Below are positions 7,391 through 17,499 of a stretch of DNA of 64,000 nucleotides, piece after piece. The notes beneath the pieces were generated by a model. That model was not told the DNA's origin and did no database searches. It saw only the letters and a program-made list of their open reading frames with translations. The stretch's first letter is position 1. Every line of letters starts with the position of its first letter. This DNA comes from an uncultured Algibacter sp. (GTDB lineage: Bacteria > Bacteroidota > Bacteroidia > Flavobacteriales > Flavobacteriaceae): assembly GCF_947490405.1 (NCBI RefSeq), contig NZ_CANLGU010000001.1, forward strand, positions 310,001 to 374,000, in the 5' to 3' direction. A program made the position numbers and the translations under genes.

Positions 7391-9516
7391 TGAAAAGAAA
7401 AAATCTTCAACATATCAAACTCAAATCAGGAGGTAAAAACTCGAAACTAAAGACTTCGAATTTTAAAACTGCTGAAGGTATTGATATTAAGTCTACCTAT
7501 TCAAAAGAGGATATTGAAGATTTAGAGCACCTTAATTTTGTTGCAGGCATTACACCTAATCTTCGCGGTCCATATAGCACCATGTATGTGCAAAGACCTT
7601 GGACTATTCGTCAGTACGCGGGTTTTTCTACTGCTGAAGAAAGTAATGCTTTTTACAGAAGAAACTTAGCCGCAGGACAAAAAGGATTATCTGTAGCTTT
7701 TGATTTAGCCACACATAGAGGTTATGATTCAGACCACGAACGGGTGGTTGGGGATGTTGGTAAAGCTGGTGTAGCTATTGATTCTGTTGAAGACATGAAA
7801 ATACTCTTTGACCAGATTCCACTAGATAAAATGTCTGTTTCCATGACTATGAATGGTGCCGTTTTACCAATAATGGCTTTTTATATTGTAGCTGCTCAAG
7901 AACAAGACGTAAAACCTGAACAACTAGCTGGAACCATTCAAAATGATATATTAAAGGAATTTATGGTTAGAAACACATATATCTATCCGCCTAAACCTTC
8001 AATGAAAATCATTTCTGATATTTTTGAGTATACCAGTAAAAACATGCCAAAATTTAATAGCATAAGTATTTCAGGGTATCACATGCAAGAAGCAGGCGCA
8101 ACTTGTGATATTGAACTTGCATACACCCTTGCAAATGGCTTAGAGTATATTAGAAAAGGTTTAGCTACTGGAATGGATATTGACACCTTTGCGCCTCGCT
8201 TATCTTTTTTCTGGGCTATTGGCATGAATCATTTTATGGAAATTGCTAAAATGCGAGCTGCAAGAATGCTCTGGGCAAAAATTGTTAAACAATTCAACCC
8301 GAAAAATAAAAAATCCTTATCATTAAGAACACATTGCCAAACATCTGGTTGGAGTTTAACAGAACAAGACCCTTTTAATAATGTAGCTAGAACAACTATT
8401 GAAGCCGCGGCAGCAGCATTTGGTGGCACTCAAAGCTTACACACTAACGCTTTAGATGAAGCCATAGCTTTACCTACTGATTTTTCAGCTAGAATTGCAA
8501 GAAATACTCAAATTTTTCTGCAAGAAGAAACTAAAATCACAAAAACGGTTGACCCTTGGGCTGGAAGTTTCTATGTTGAAAAGTTAACACATGACATCGC
8601 TGAAAAAGCATGGTCTTTAATTGAAGAAGTTGAAGACTTAGGAGGTATGACAAAAGCTATAGAAGCGGGTATCCCAAAGATAAGAATTGAAGAGGCAGCA
8701 GCTAGAAAACAAGCCCGAATCGATTCTGGTCAAGATATTATAGTTGGCGTAAATAAATATAGGCTTGAAGAAGAAGCCCCTATTACCACTTTAGAAGTTG
8801 ATAACCAAACTGTTAAAAACGCTCAAATAGAACGATTAAAAAAAATAAAATCTGAAAGAAATCCCGAAAAAGTAAACTCAGCATTGTTAAAATTAACTAA
8901 GGCTGCCCGAACAGGACAAGAAAATTTATTAGCTTTAGCAGTTGAAGCTGCTCGCCAACGTGCTACACTCGGAGAAATAAGTGACGCATTGGAAGCAGAA
9001 TTTGGAAGACATAAAGCACAAATTAAATCATTTTCGGGCGTGTACAGCAAAGAAATAAAAGACGATAAATCCTTTAAAAGAGCTCAAAAATTAGCTGATA
9101 TTTTTGCAGATCAAGATGGTAGGCGCCCTCGTATTATGATTGCTAAAATGGGACAAGATGGCCATGACCGAGGAGCAAAAGTTGTTGCAACAGGTTATGC
9201 AGATGTTGGCTTTGATGTTGATATTGGTCCACTTTTTCAAACCCCACAAGAAGCCGCTAAACAAGCGGTTGAAAATGATGTTCATATTTTAGGCGTATCC
9301 TCTTTAGCTGCAGGTCATAAAACACTAGTCCCCCAAGTTATTGAAGCACTAAAATCTTATAGACGTGATGATATTATAGTTATTGTTGGTGGTGTAATCC
9401 CAAAACAAGACTACCAATATTTATTTGATGCTGGTGCCATAGCAGTTTTTGGACCTGGAACAAAAATAAGTGATGCAGCCATTAAAATTTTAGAAATTTT
9501 GATTGATGAGGAATAA
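7390..9516 (+). CDS. mutB: Methylmalonyl-CoA mutase large (alpha) subunit
   Basis: 708 residues. Adenosylcobalamin-dependent isomerisation of methylmalonyl-CoA and succinyl-CoA, linking propionate, odd-chain fatty acid and branched amino acid carbon to the TCA cycle. The TIM-barrel substrate domain spans ~40-400, with [20 protein letters not shown] binding CoA, and [12 protein letters not shown] and [17 protein letters not shown] following. The C-terminal cobalamin domain (~575-705) has [11 protein letters not shown] with axial ligand His592, then [12 protein letters not shown] and VGGVIP. Full length; couples to the lipoprotein gene before it. No mutase epimerase or MeaB chaperone gene is in the window. 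Confidence 0.97.
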   Translation: MKRKNLQHIKLKSGGKNSKLKTSNFKTAEGIDIKSTYSKEDIEDLEHLNFVAGITPNLRGPYSTMYVQRPWTIRQYAGFSTAEESNAFYRRNLAAGQKGLSVAFDLATHRGYDSDHERVVGDVGKAGVAIDSVEDMKILFDQIPLDKMSVSMTMNGAVLPIMAFYIVAAQEQDVKPEQLAGTIQNDILKEFMVRNTYIYPPKPSMKIISDIFEYTSKNMPKFNSISISGYHMQEAGATCDIELAYTLANGLEYIRKGLATGMDIDTFAPRLSFFWAIGMNHFMEIAKMRAARMLWAKIVKQFNPKNKKSLSLRTHCQTSGWSLTEQDPFNNVARTTIEAAAAAFGGTQSLHTNALDEAIALPTDFSARIARNTQIFLQEETKITKTVDPWAGSFYVEKLTHDIAEKAWSLIEEVEDLGGMTKAIEAGIPKIRIEEAAARKQARIDSGQDIIVGVNKYRLEEEAPITTLEVDNQTVKNAQIERLKKIKSERNPEKVNSALLKLTKAARTGQENLLALAVEAARQRATLGEISDALEAEFGRHKAQIKSFSGVYSKEIKDDKSFKRAQKLADIFADQDGRRPRIMIAKMGQDGHDRGAKVVATGYADVGFDVDIGPLFQTPQEAAKQAVENDVHILGVSSLAAGHKTLVPQVIEALKSYRRDDIIVIVGGVIPKQDYQYLFDAGAIAVFGPGTKISDAAIKILEILIDEE

Positions 9517-9538
9517 AAATTTTAAGCCCTATAGTTAA

Positions 9539-10660
9539 ATGGATAACACAACAATTATAGGTATAACTAGCTTTATAATAGTCGTACTATTTTCACTTTT
9601 CTCAGCATTTCTTTTAAGTGTTAAAACTACAAAAAAACTTAGTAATCAATTACTTGCAGGTTTCTTAATTATTACTACTGTAGACATTAGCGTATTCTTT
9701 TATCACAATTTTATTGAGTTACCTCCTATTCTTGAAATGTTTAGGATTCAGATTTCTTCATTCAAAGACCCTTTGCTATTTCTATACATATTATCTGTAA
9801 TTTATTCAGATTTTAAATTAAAACCTAAACACGCTGTACATTTAATTCCTTGGATAATTAACATCATTATTTTACTTCCTAATTTTTTTCTTGCATCAAA
9901 AGAAACACAAATTGGATTTATATCCAACTTCCATCTAACCAAAGAATCCTATTATATTTCAATGATTGGAAGAATTATCGAAGTTATTTATATTGTAGCA
10001 GAACTCTATTACCTCTTAAGATATCGAAAACTATTGTTAGAAAATTACACAAGTAAAGATGCTTTTTATAATTACCATTGGGTAAAACAACTCATCATTT
10101 TTATTCTTATAGGACAATTATTAACGTTTATAAAAGCTATAGTTAGAGATTCAGGAGAATTTGATATGGCTTTTGTAAACATTTTCAGAATTATCTTGCT
10201 TTTATTTGGTTTATTCTTTAGTTTTTGGTTAGTATTCAAAGCACTTTTATCCCCCAAATTATTTAGAGGCATTGCTGTTAACCTTCGCCTCTCCAAAGAA
10301 ATAGTAAAAGATGGTAATAAAGAAAATGATAATCTAATAAAAAATATAAAAACTTTTATGAATGAAAAGGAGCCTTTTTTAGATCCTTCATTAACTGTAA
10401 AAAGTCTTTCAGAGAAAATTAATATTCCTCATCGCGAATTATCTGTCTTGATTAATCAAGAACTCGGGCAACACTTTTTCGATTTTGTAAATGGATATCG
10501 CGTTGAAAAAGCCAAATCTATTTTTAAAAATAATACCGAAACTAAGCTAACAGTTCTTGAAGTATTATATGAAGTTGGTTTTAATTCAAAATCCTCATTC
10601 AATACTGCCTTTAAAAAACACACAGGACAAACACCTACCGCCTTCCGAAAATCCCAATAA
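9539..10660 (+). CDS. Membrane-bound AraC-family transcriptional regulator
   Basis: 373 residues. The N-terminal ~245 residues contain about seven hydrophobic helices (for example IIGITSFIIVVLFSLFSAFL and IILLLFGLFFSFWLVF). The C-terminal ~105 residues are an AraC-type DNA-binding domain with two helix-turn-helix units: DPSLTVKSLSEKINIPHREL and TVLEVLYEVGFNSKSSFNTA. This 7TM-AraC layout is common in Bacteroidota and suggests a sensor that acts at the membrane. It lies 22 bases after mutB and could be co-transcribed. The outer-membrane receptor and serine hydrolase downstream may be its targets; that is inference from order. Confidence 0.87.
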   Translation: MDNTTIIGITSFIIVVLFSLFSAFLLSVKTTKKLSNQLLAGFLIITTVDISVFFYHNFIELPPILEMFRIQISSFKDPLLFLYILSVIYSDFKLKPKHAVHLIPWIINIIILLPNFFLASKETQIGFISNFHLTKESYYISMIGRIIEVIYIVAELYYLLRYRKLLLENYTSKDAFYNYHWVKQLIIFILIGQLLTFIKAIVRDSGEFDMAFVNIFRIILLLFGLFFSFWLVFKALLSPKLFRGIAVNLRLSKEIVKDGNKENDNLIKNIKTFMNEKEPFLDPSLTVKSLSEKINIPHRELSVLINQELGQHFFDFVNGYRVEKAKSIFKNNTETKLTVLEVLYEVGFNSKSSFNTAFKKHTGQTPTAFRKSQ

Positions 10661-10674
10661 ACACAGGGCTTTGT

Positions 10675-10740
10675 AAAAAGTCGAACGTTTCATTAAACAA
10701 AGTCGAACGCATTTATATTTCAAAAATGCGTTCGACTTTT
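10675..10740. terminator. Long hairpin terminator with repeated GTCGAACG
   Basis: Perfect 16-bp inverted repeat, 10699-10714 and 10724-10739 (arm AAAGTCGAACGCATTT), with a 9-nt loop. The core AGTCGAACG occurs once more as a direct copy at 10679-10687. The T-run after the stem is short (TTTT). It probably ends the AraC transcript; the extra direct copy suggests a repeat-derived element. Confidence 0.6.
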
Positions 10741-10822
10741 AACAATCGGTCGTGTACTACTCATTACTGGATGATATTTGCTTCAAATAAAACAAGTATC
10801 AATCTAAAAACAAAAACACACG

Positions 10823-13198
10823 ATGAAACGTTTAACCATATTAACACTGTTACTACTTCCTACATTACTCATTTCTCAAATTAATATAAAAGGAAAAATA
10901 ATTGATCATTCTCAATCCATAGCATGGGCCAATGTAGTTTTAACTAGATTAAACGGTGACATTGTTACTGGAGGTATTTCAGATGACGATGGGAATTTCA
11001 ATTTACAAACTGATTCTGGAATTTATAATTTAACTATAAGCTTTATGGGGTATTCTAATTTTGTAAAAGAAATAAAGCTTACTGAAAACTTAGACTTAGG
11101 AACTATTGTTCTTAAAGCTGATAACACACTTGATGAAATTGTGATTACACAAAAAAAGAAACTCATCGAACAAAAACCAGATCGTTTAGTTTTTAATGTT
11201 GAAAATAGCGTAACAGCCATTGGAGGAGACGCTCTTGACGCTTTGAGTATTGCTCCTGGTTTGAGCGTACAAAACAACAGTATTAGTTTATTAGGACGAG
11301 GGGAGTCTAGAGTAATGATTAACGGACGTTTATTACAACTTTCGGCCGAGGATTTATCTAGCTATTTAAGTGCTATTGCAGCTAGCGATATTAAAAAAAT
11401 TGAAGTTATCACTTCTCCTCCTGCAAAATATGAAGCTGCTGGTAATGGCGGGTTAATTAATATTATTTTAAAGAAAGGTAAACTAAACTCTTGGAAAAAC
11501 TCATCATCAATTATAAGCAATATTAATACTTATAACTTTATTTCATTAAGAAATAGTTTTTTGTATAACAAAAATAAACTAAGCCTGTCTTTAAATTTAA
11601 ATGGCACAAAAGGAAACTCAAGAAACACAGAAGATTTCCAAGTATTTTATCCAAGTAGCAACTGGGACATTGATATTGACAGTAAAGATGGTGAAGACAA
11701 CCTTTCTGCTCAAATGTTGCTAGATTATAATATTAGTAAAAAAACAACAATTGGTATTCAATATTTGGGGAATTCTAAAAGCCCTAATATGATTGATAAA
11801 AGTACCTCACGAATAGTTAACACTTCAAATACTTTAGACTCGCTTCTGATTAATAATGGAAACAACCAATCTAAAGTTAATAGCCATTTGATTAATTTAC
11901 ACTCAAATAGTAAATTAGACTCTTTAGGAACAAATATTTCTTTTGATTTGGATTATTTTTCTTATGACTCAGATCAAGACAGAGGGTTTATAACAAATAG
12001 TTTTCTACCTAGTCGAGAATTTCAAGGAATCAATGCTGCTGCAAATACTTTTTCAAATCAAAAAATAGAAAACTATAGTATTAAAACAGATATAGAACAA
12101 CCGTTAGAGTTTGTTAATTTATCCTATGGAATAAAATTAAGTACCATTAAAAACAATAGCGATATTAGGTTTTTTAACACTATTTCAGGGAATCCTGTTC
12201 TAGACACCAACATCTCTAATACATTTAAGTACGAAGAAAACATTCAGGCTTTTTACATAAATGGATCCAAAAAAATAAATGAAAAATGGGATATTCAATT
12301 AGGTTTACGATTTGAAAACACGAAAACAAAAGGGGTTTCTGTTCAGTTAAATGAAACGAATACCAACTCGTATTCCAAACTATTCCCTTCTTTTTATGCT
12401 AGTTATAACAAGGATGAAAACAATAGCTTTTCTTTAAGCTATGGCAAACGAGTTGAAAGACCTAGATTTAGAGACTTAAACCCTTTTAGATCTGTTATAA
12501 GCAGTAACACATTCAGCGTTGGAAATCCTTTTTTAAGACCCTCATTTATTGATAATTTTGATTTTAAATACACCTACAAGAACAATTTCACAACCAATGC
12601 TTTTTTAAACATAAGAGATGATGGCTCTAGTATAATTTTTACATCAGATGTTGAAACAAGCACACAAATTGCAACACGCGCAAACTTCTTTAAACAATAT
12701 AACTTTGGGATAACACAAAGCTTATTATTTAATAAAATATCTTGGTTAGAAAGCCAGAATAGCGTTACGCTTTTGGGTTCTAAAACCAATTTTACCGAAA
12801 ATATTGGAGCAACACCACAAAATGGATTTATGATTAATGCAAACTCTAGTAATAAGATTAATTTAAATAAAACAACTAAACTACAACTGGATGCCTATTA
12901 CAGCTCACCGTTTAAAACTGGATTATTTAGTGTAGGTGAAATGCATAGTATTGATTTAGGGATTAGCAAACAATTCTTGAATAAACAACTACAAGTAGCC
13001 GTCTTGGTTAAAGATATTTTTAACAGGTCTAGCTTGAATAATTTTGAATCTACAGTAAACAGCGTAAAACAAGTTTATGCACAAAATGATAATAACAGAT
13101 TTATAAGATTATCGGCAAGTTATAGCTTTGGAAATAAGAAAGTAAACGAAAAACTCAGAAACTTTGGAAACGAAGAAGAAATTAGAAGATCAAATTAA
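10823..13198 (+). CDS. TonB-dependent receptor-like outer-membrane beta-barrel protein
   Basis: 791 residues. Sec signal peptide at ~1-19. A CarboxypepD_reg-like beta-sandwich at ~20-100 (INIKGKIIDHSQSIAWANV, ending in LGTIVL) is followed by a plug-like region (LDALSIAPGLSVQNNSISLLGRGESRVMING, with an IEVITSPPAKYEAAGNGGLI core), then a beta-barrel of ~550 residues with RPRFRDLNPFRSV. This is the OMP_b-brl_3 outer-membrane family of Bacteroidota. No TonB box is evident and the substrate is unknown. A paralogue of equal length is at 34924-37299. A serine-hydrolase gene follows after 24 bases. Confidence 0.88.
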   Translation: MKRLTILTLLLLPTLLISQINIKGKIIDHSQSIAWANVVLTRLNGDIVTGGISDDDGNFNLQTDSGIYNLTISFMGYSNFVKEIKLTENLDLGTIVLKADNTLDEIVITQKKKLIEQKPDRLVFNVENSVTAIGGDALDALSIAPGLSVQNNSISLLGRGESRVMINGRLLQLSAEDLSSYLSAIAASDIKKIEVITSPPAKYEAAGNGGLINIILKKGKLNSWKNSSSIISNINTYNFISLRNSFLYNKNKLSLSLNLNGTKGNSRNTEDFQVFYPSSNWDIDIDSKDGEDNLSAQMLLDYNISKKTTIGIQYLGNSKSPNMIDKSTSRIVNTSNTLDSLLINNGNNQSKVNSHLINLHSNSKLDSLGTNISFDLDYFSYDSDQDRGFITNSFLPSREFQGINAAANTFSNQKIENYSIKTDIEQPLEFVNLSYGIKLSTIKNNSDIRFFNTISGNPVLDTNISNTFKYEENIQAFYINGSKKINEKWDIQLGLRFENTKTKGVSVQLNETNTNSYSKLFPSFYASYNKDENNSFSLSYGKRVERPRFRDLNPFRSVISSNTFSVGNPFLRPSFIDNFDFKYTYKNNFTTNAFLNIRDDGSSIIFTSDVETSTQIATRANFFKQYNFGITQSLLFNKISWLESQNSVTLLGSKTNFTENIGATPQNGFMINANSSNKINLNKTTKLQLDAYYSSPFKTGLFSVGEMHSIDLGISKQFLNKQLQVAVLVKDIFNRSSLNNFESTVNSVKQVYAQNDNNRFIRLSASYSFGNKKVNEKLRNFGNEEEIRRSN

Positions 13199-13222
13199 TA
13201 TATTAATTATAAAAAAATAGTC

Positions 13223-14275
13223 ATGAAAAAAACACACCTAATAACCATTATCATGTTCTCTGCAACAACAATGTTTGCACAAAATATATCAAAAAAAATA
13301 GATTCAATCTTAAACAACCTTCATGAAGAACATCCTAACACAGGAATAAGCTTAGGCTTATACTATAAAGACCAAGTGATTTACAGTAATATAGGAACTA
13401 TCAACAGAACTGATAACCAGAAAATTGACGAGAATACTGTTTTTGAAATTGCTTCAATAACAAAAGCAATTACAGGTAATTTAATTGCGCAAGCCATCAA
13501 AGACAAAAAATTTAATAGCAACAGTTATATTGACAATTATTTACCTCCCTTTTTTGAGTTAAACACAAATATCAAAAATAAAATCAAAATTTCAGACTTG
13601 GCATCGCATCAATCAGGTTTACCAGATATTGATTTTAGGAAATTAATAGCATTAAATCCTCAACAACCTGTTAGCGTTATAAACAAAGACTCTGTAGCAA
13701 ATCTTATAAACAATTGTGACACATTAATAGACTATGGAAAATATCGTTATTCTACAATTGGTTTTATTCTACTAGGCCAAATATTAGAACAAGCTTACGG
13801 AGAAAGCTATGAATTTATTTTAACAGAAAAAATTATCAAACCCATCCAAATGAAACGCACCTTTACGAGAAATTTTGATGTAGAAAATGTGACCTCTGGA
13901 TTTAATTTGGATGGTGGTGCTCAAGAGCTTTTTAAATGGAACATCACTGCTCCTGCTGGATTAATTAAATCAAGTTCTGCTGATATGATTAGCTATTTAA
14001 AACATCTTCTATACGATGATTCAAATAGGTCTGCTACTTCAATAACTGAACAACGTTTTTATAAAGATGATAAGATAGAAATTGGTTTGGGTTTAAATAT
14101 TATCCAAATAGGAGATGAAACTATTTTTGCCAAAACAGGTGATACACTTGGGCAAACTTCAGTAATTGCATACAATCAAGCTAAAAAATGGGGATTAGTC
14201 ATTCTTATTAATGAAAGTAATTCTAAATTAAGAAATAATATTTTCAATACTATTTATGAACAAATTTTGAATTAA
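13223..14275 (+). CDS. Secreted serine hydrolase of the beta-lactamase/penicillin-binding (class C) family
   Basis: 350 residues with a signal peptide at ~1-19 (ends MFAQ). The nucleophile motif S78-I-T-K81 lies in FEIASITKAITG. The second motif is degenerate, Y-S-T in KYRYSTIGFILLGQ, where Tyr-x-Asn is usual. A KTG triad appears in AKTGDTLGQTS. Such proteins include D-aminopeptidases, esterases and peptidoglycan hydrolases acting in the periplasm; beta-lactam resistance need not follow. Probably in an operon with the preceding receptor gene. Confidence 0.86.
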   Translation: MKKTHLITIIMFSATTMFAQNISKKIDSILNNLHEEHPNTGISLGLYYKDQVIYSNIGTINRTDNQKIDENTVFEIASITKAITGNLIAQAIKDKKFNSNSYIDNYLPPFFELNTNIKNKIKISDLASHQSGLPDIDFRKLIALNPQQPVSVINKDSVANLINNCDTLIDYGKYRYSTIGFILLGQILEQAYGESYEFILTEKIIKPIQMKRTFTRNFDVENVTSGFNLDGGAQELFKWNITAPAGLIKSSSADMISYLKHLLYDDSNRSATSITEQRFYKDDKIEIGLGLNIIQIGDETIFAKTGDTLGQTSVIAYNQAKKWGLVILINESNSKLRNNIFNTIYEQILN

Positions 14276-14372
14276 TACTAGCAAAACCCAAATATCTTAT
14301 CTTGATTATTACTAATCATTTAAGATTCCAATCTTGTTAACAAGTTCCACTTTTATTCCACATAAATAATTG

Positions 14373-14380
14373 TATTTTTG
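14373..14380 (+). promoter_or_regulatory. parAB promoter -7 box
   Basis: TATTTTTG matches TAnnTTTG, 24 bases before the parA ATG at 14405. A 12-bp palindrome CTTGTTAACAAG at 14333-14344 sits about 30 bases upstream and might be an operator. Confidence 0.45.
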
Positions 14381-14404
14381 TTACTCATTAAACCAAATCA
14401 TCTA

Positions 14405-15169
14405 ATGGGTAAAATCATTGCAATTGCTAATCAAAAAGGGGGTGTAGGTAAAACAACTACCTCAGTAAATTTAGCAGCTTCGCTGGGCGTTCTAGAAAAA
14501 AAAGTATTACTTATAGATGCTGACCCTCAAGCAAATGCAACTTCTGGAATTGGAATTGATGTAGAATCTGTTGACATAGGAACCTACCAACTTTTAGAAC
14601 ACTCGAACGAAGCTAAAGAAGCTATAATAAAAACAGAAACACCAAATCTGGATATTATACCAGCACATATTGATCTGGTAGCCATTGAAATAGAACTTGT
14701 TGATAAAGACGAACGAGAATACATGCTTAAAAAAGCACTCGCGGATATCAAAGACGATTATGACTATATTTTAATTGACTGCGCACCATCTCTAGGTCTA
14801 CTCACGTTAAACGCTTTAACAGCTTCAGATGCCGTAATCATACCAATTCAATGTGAATACTTTGCCCTTGAAGGACTTGGAAAACTTTTAAACACCATAA
14901 AAAGTGTTCAAAAAATACACAATGCTGAATTGGATATTGAAGGCTTATTACTTACCATGTATGATTCGCGTTTACGCTTATCCAATCAAGTAGTTGAAGA
15001 AGTACAAAAACACTTCAACGATATGGTATTTAAAACTATCATTCAGCGTAATGTAAGACTCAGTGAAGCACCTAGTTACGGAGAAAGTATAATTAATTAC
15101 GATGCTAGTAGTAAAGGTGCTAACAATTACTTAAGTTTGGCAAAAGAAATTATCAATAAAAACGCTTAA
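14405..15169 (+). CDS. parA: Chromosome-partitioning ATPase ParA (Soj)
   Basis: 254 residues. Deviant Walker-A ATPase, KGGVGKTTTSVNLAASL, with signature Lys11 and Lys16, DADPQANAT after it and IDCAPSLGLLTLNAL as Walker B region. It forms ATP-dependent DNA-bound dimers that move or segregate ParB-parS complexes near the origin. The frame opens at a TTG at 14378 but the ATG at 14405 gives the canonical MGKIIAIANQKGG start. parB begins 3 bases after the stop. Confidence 0.96.
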   Translation: MGKIIAIANQKGGVGKTTTSVNLAASLGVLEKKVLLIDADPQANATSGIGIDVESVDIGTYQLLEHSNEAKEAIIKTETPNLDIIPAHIDLVAIEIELVDKDEREYMLKKALADIKDDYDYILIDCAPSLGLLTLNALTASDAVIIPIQCEYFALEGLGKLLNTIKSVQKIHNAELDIEGLLLTMYDSRLRLSNQVVEEVQKHFNDMVFKTIIQRNVRLSEAPSYGESIINYDASSKGANNYLSLAKEIINKNA

Positions 15170-15172
15170 ATT

Positions 15173-16087
15173 ATGGCTAAGGCAACAAAAAAACAGGCTT
15201 TAGGTAGAGGTTTATCGGCACTTTTAAAAGATCCCAGTAACGATATCCAATCGGTTCAAGACAAAAATGCTGATAAAGTTATTGGTAATATTATTGAATT
15301 GGATATTGATTTTATTGAAGTTAACCCATTTCAACCCCGCACAAATTTTAGCGAAGAATCTTTACGAGAATTAGCCTCATCTATTAAAGAATTAGGCATC
15401 ATACAGCCTATAACAGTTAGAAAATTAGGTTTAAATAAATATCAGTTAGTTTCTGGAGAACGTCGTTTTAGAGCTTCAAAATCTTTGAACTTAGAAACAA
15501 TTCCAGCTTATGTTAGAATTGCTAACGATCAGGAATCTTTAGAAATGGCTTTGGTTGAAAATATTCAACGCCAAGATTTAGACCCAATTGAAATTGCATT
15601 ATCATACCAGCGTTTAATTGACGAGATAAACTTAACGCAAGAGCAAATGAGTGAACGCGTAGGCAAAAAACGTTCTACCATCGCAAACTACTTGCGCTTA
15701 TTGAAATTAGACCCTATCATCCAAACAGGTATGCGAGATGGTTTTATTTCTATGGGGCACGGTCGTGCTTTAATAGCTATTGAAAACCAAAGCGCACAGC
15801 TTGATATTTACGAAAAAATACTATCTGATAAGCTTTCTGTAAGAGAAACTGAAAATATTATTCGCGATTTCAACACAACCGGTAGCTCTGAATCAACTTC
15901 AAAAAAATCAGAAGACAACGAGATTCCAAAATTTGTTAAAAAGGGAATTACTGCGTTTTCTGAATACTTTGGACATAAAATTGACGTTAAAGTCTCTAAA
16001 AACGGGAAAGGTAAAATCACGATTCCTTTTCATTCAGAAGAAGACTTTAATCGTATTAAAAAATTAGTTCAAGGTGATTCCAAATAA
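15173..16087 (+). CDS. parB: Chromosome-partitioning protein ParB
   Basis: 304 residues. N-terminal ALGRGLSALLKD, a stretch near the N-terminus typical of chromosomal ParB. The CTPase/ParB domain (~40-140) holds NPFQPRTNFSEESLRELA, the GERRFRA box and ENIQRQDLDPIEIA. A helix-turn-helix (LTQEQMSERVGKKRSTIANYL) at ~150-170 binds parS. The C-terminal dimerisation domain is short. No parS-like TGTTNCACGTGAAACA is visible nearby. The stop overlaps the next gene's GTG start by 14 bases. Confidence 0.96.
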   Translation: MAKATKKQALGRGLSALLKDPSNDIQSVQDKNADKVIGNIIELDIDFIEVNPFQPRTNFSEESLRELASSIKELGIIQPITVRKLGLNKYQLVSGERRFRASKSLNLETIPAYVRIANDQESLEMALVENIQRQDLDPIEIALSYQRLIDEINLTQEQMSERVGKKRSTIANYLRLLKLDPIIQTGMRDGFISMGHGRALIAIENQSAQLDIYEKILSDKLSVRETENIIRDFNTTGSSESTSKKSEDNEIPKFVKKGITAFSEYFGHKIDVKVSKNGKGKITIPFHSEEDFNRIKKLVQGDSK

Positions 16088-16694
16088 ACTCCTTTTTACA
16101 GGAATACTAACATGCTTACTTTGTTTCTCTTCATTTACACAAAACAAGAAGAAAAAACAAAAGAAAGAACTTCCTAAGGAAGTTGTTATAGATTCTATCG
16201 TTAAACCTAGCAAACCAATAAACCCGCTTTCACCAGCTAAAGCAGCATTTTATTCGGCTATCCTTCCAGGATTGGGGCAAGCATATAATAAAAAGTACTG
16301 GAAAATACCTATTGTATACGGAGCTATTGGTACTGGTGTTTACTTTTACATTAACAATAACAAAGAGTACAACAGATTCAGAGATGCATATAAACGTAGA
16401 CTTGCTGGTTTTAACGACGATGAATTTTCTTTAGATTCTCAAGGCAATCCATTAACAACACCACGAGTATCCACCGAACGACTAGAAGATGCACAAAAAT
16501 TCTATCGAAGAAACAAAGAAATTTCTTTATTAGTAACCATTGGTTTATATGCCCTAAATATTATTGATGCCAATGTTGATGCGCATTTATTACAATATAA
16601 TGTTGATGAAAATCTATCTTTGTCTCCACATTACGAACTAAACCAGATAGACGCCTCAAGTAACTTGGGACTAACTTTAAATTTTAAATTTTAA
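16074..16694 (+). CDS. DUF5683 domain protein, secreted or membrane
   Basis: 206 residues from a GTG start at 16074, inside the parB end; no ATG lies further downstream before the signal sequence. N-terminal signal peptide (LLFTGILTCLLCFSSFTQ), then a Lys-rich stretch. The DUF5683 core follows: KAAFYSAILPGLGQAYNKKYW, IPIVYGAIGTGVYFYI, and a second hydrophobic segment ISLLVTIGLYALNIIDANVDAHL. The GLGQ-Y-N-K-KYWK motif is widely conserved in Bacteroidota, but function is unknown. parA-parB-DUF5683-dapB-lepB is a frequent flavobacterial order. Confidence 0.87.
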   Translation: MIPNKLLFTGILTCLLCFSSFTQNKKKKQKKELPKEVVIDSIVKPSKPINPLSPAKAAFYSAILPGLGQAYNKKYWKIPIVYGAIGTGVYFYINNNKEYNRFRDAYKRRLAGFNDDEFSLDSQGNPLTTPRVSTERLEDAQKFYRRNKEISLLVTIGLYALNIIDANVDAHLLQYNVDENLSLSPHYELNQIDASSNLGLTLNFKF

Positions 16695-16729
16695 CCCAAT
16701 TTAGGGTATAAACATACAATACTTTATAT

Positions 16730-17434
16730 ATGAATATAGCTTTACTCGGATATGGAAAAATGGGAAAAACCATAGAGCAAATTGCCATAAAACGTGGACA
16801 TAATATTGTTTTAAAGGTTGATAAAGACGATAACGACTATGATATTACGAAAGCTGATGTAGCTATAGATTTTAGTATACCAAACGTTGCTTTTAATAAC
16901 ATTTCTAATTGTATTAACAACAATGTACCTGTAATATCTGGAACTACAGGTTGGTTGGATAAATATGATGATGCTGTTACTTTATGTAAAGAAAAAAAAG
17001 GAGCATTTATCTATGCTTCTAATTATAGTTTAGGTGTGAATATCTTTTTTGAGTTGAATAAAACTTTAGCTAAAATGATGAGTGCCTTAAAGCAATATAA
17101 TGTTTCTATGGAAGAGATTCATCATACTCAAAAACTAGATGCTCCAAGCGGAACAGCGATTTCATTAGCAAATGGCGTTATTGAACAGCACGAAGGTTAT
17201 GATAATTGGAAACTTGATGAAAATGGTGAAAGCACTATTCCAATAACCGCTAAACGTATTGAGGATGTACCTGGCACGCACACCGTTGCCTACGAAAGCG
17301 AGGTAGACACCATAAACATTGAGCATATTGCGCATACCAGACAAGGTTTTGCATTAGGTGCAGTTGTAGCGGCAGAATGGATTGCAGGAAAAACAGGTGT
17401 ATTTACCATGAATGATGTGTTAAATATTGGTTAA
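16730..17434 (+). CDS. dapB: 4-hydroxy-tetrahydrodipicolinate reductase
   Basis: 234 residues, the short Bacteroidota form. Catalyses the NAD(P)H-dependent step of the diaminopimelate/lysine pathway that supplies peptidoglycan. The nucleotide-binding GYGKMGKTIEQIA is at ~7-19. The conserved active-site segment EEIHHTQKLDAPSGTA is intact, with the His-His pair and Lys of the family signature. RIEDVPGTHTV follows. Confidence 0.95.
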   Translation: MNIALLGYGKMGKTIEQIAIKRGHNIVLKVDKDDNDYDITKADVAIDFSIPNVAFNNISNCINNNVPVISGTTGWLDKYDDAVTLCKEKKGAFIYASNYSLGVNIFFELNKTLAKMMSALKQYNVSMEEIHHTQKLDAPSGTAISLANGVIEQHEGYDNWKLDENGESTIPITAKRIEDVPGTHTVAYESEVDTINIEHIAHTRQGFALGAVVAAEWIAGKTGVFTMNDVLNIG

Positions 17435-17448
17435 TTTACAATAAAAGT

Positions 17449-17473
17449 GTAACAACTAACAACGAGTTGTTAC
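17449..17473 (+). other. Hairpin between dapB and lepB
   Basis: 9-bp perfect stem GTAACAACT (17449-17457) / AGTTGTTAC (17465-17473) with a 7-nt loop. No T-run follows, so it is not a standard terminator; it could stabilise or partly separate the dapB and lepB transcripts. Confidence 0.4.
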
Positions 17474-17499
17474 TAACATAAAATAAAAATTTTGAGATT

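Noticed and set aside
14333-14344. CTTGTTAACAAG palindrome as a parS site before parAB
   Set aside because: It does not match the parS consensus TGTTNCACGTGAAACA. No parS is seen in the parAB region; it could be an operator only.
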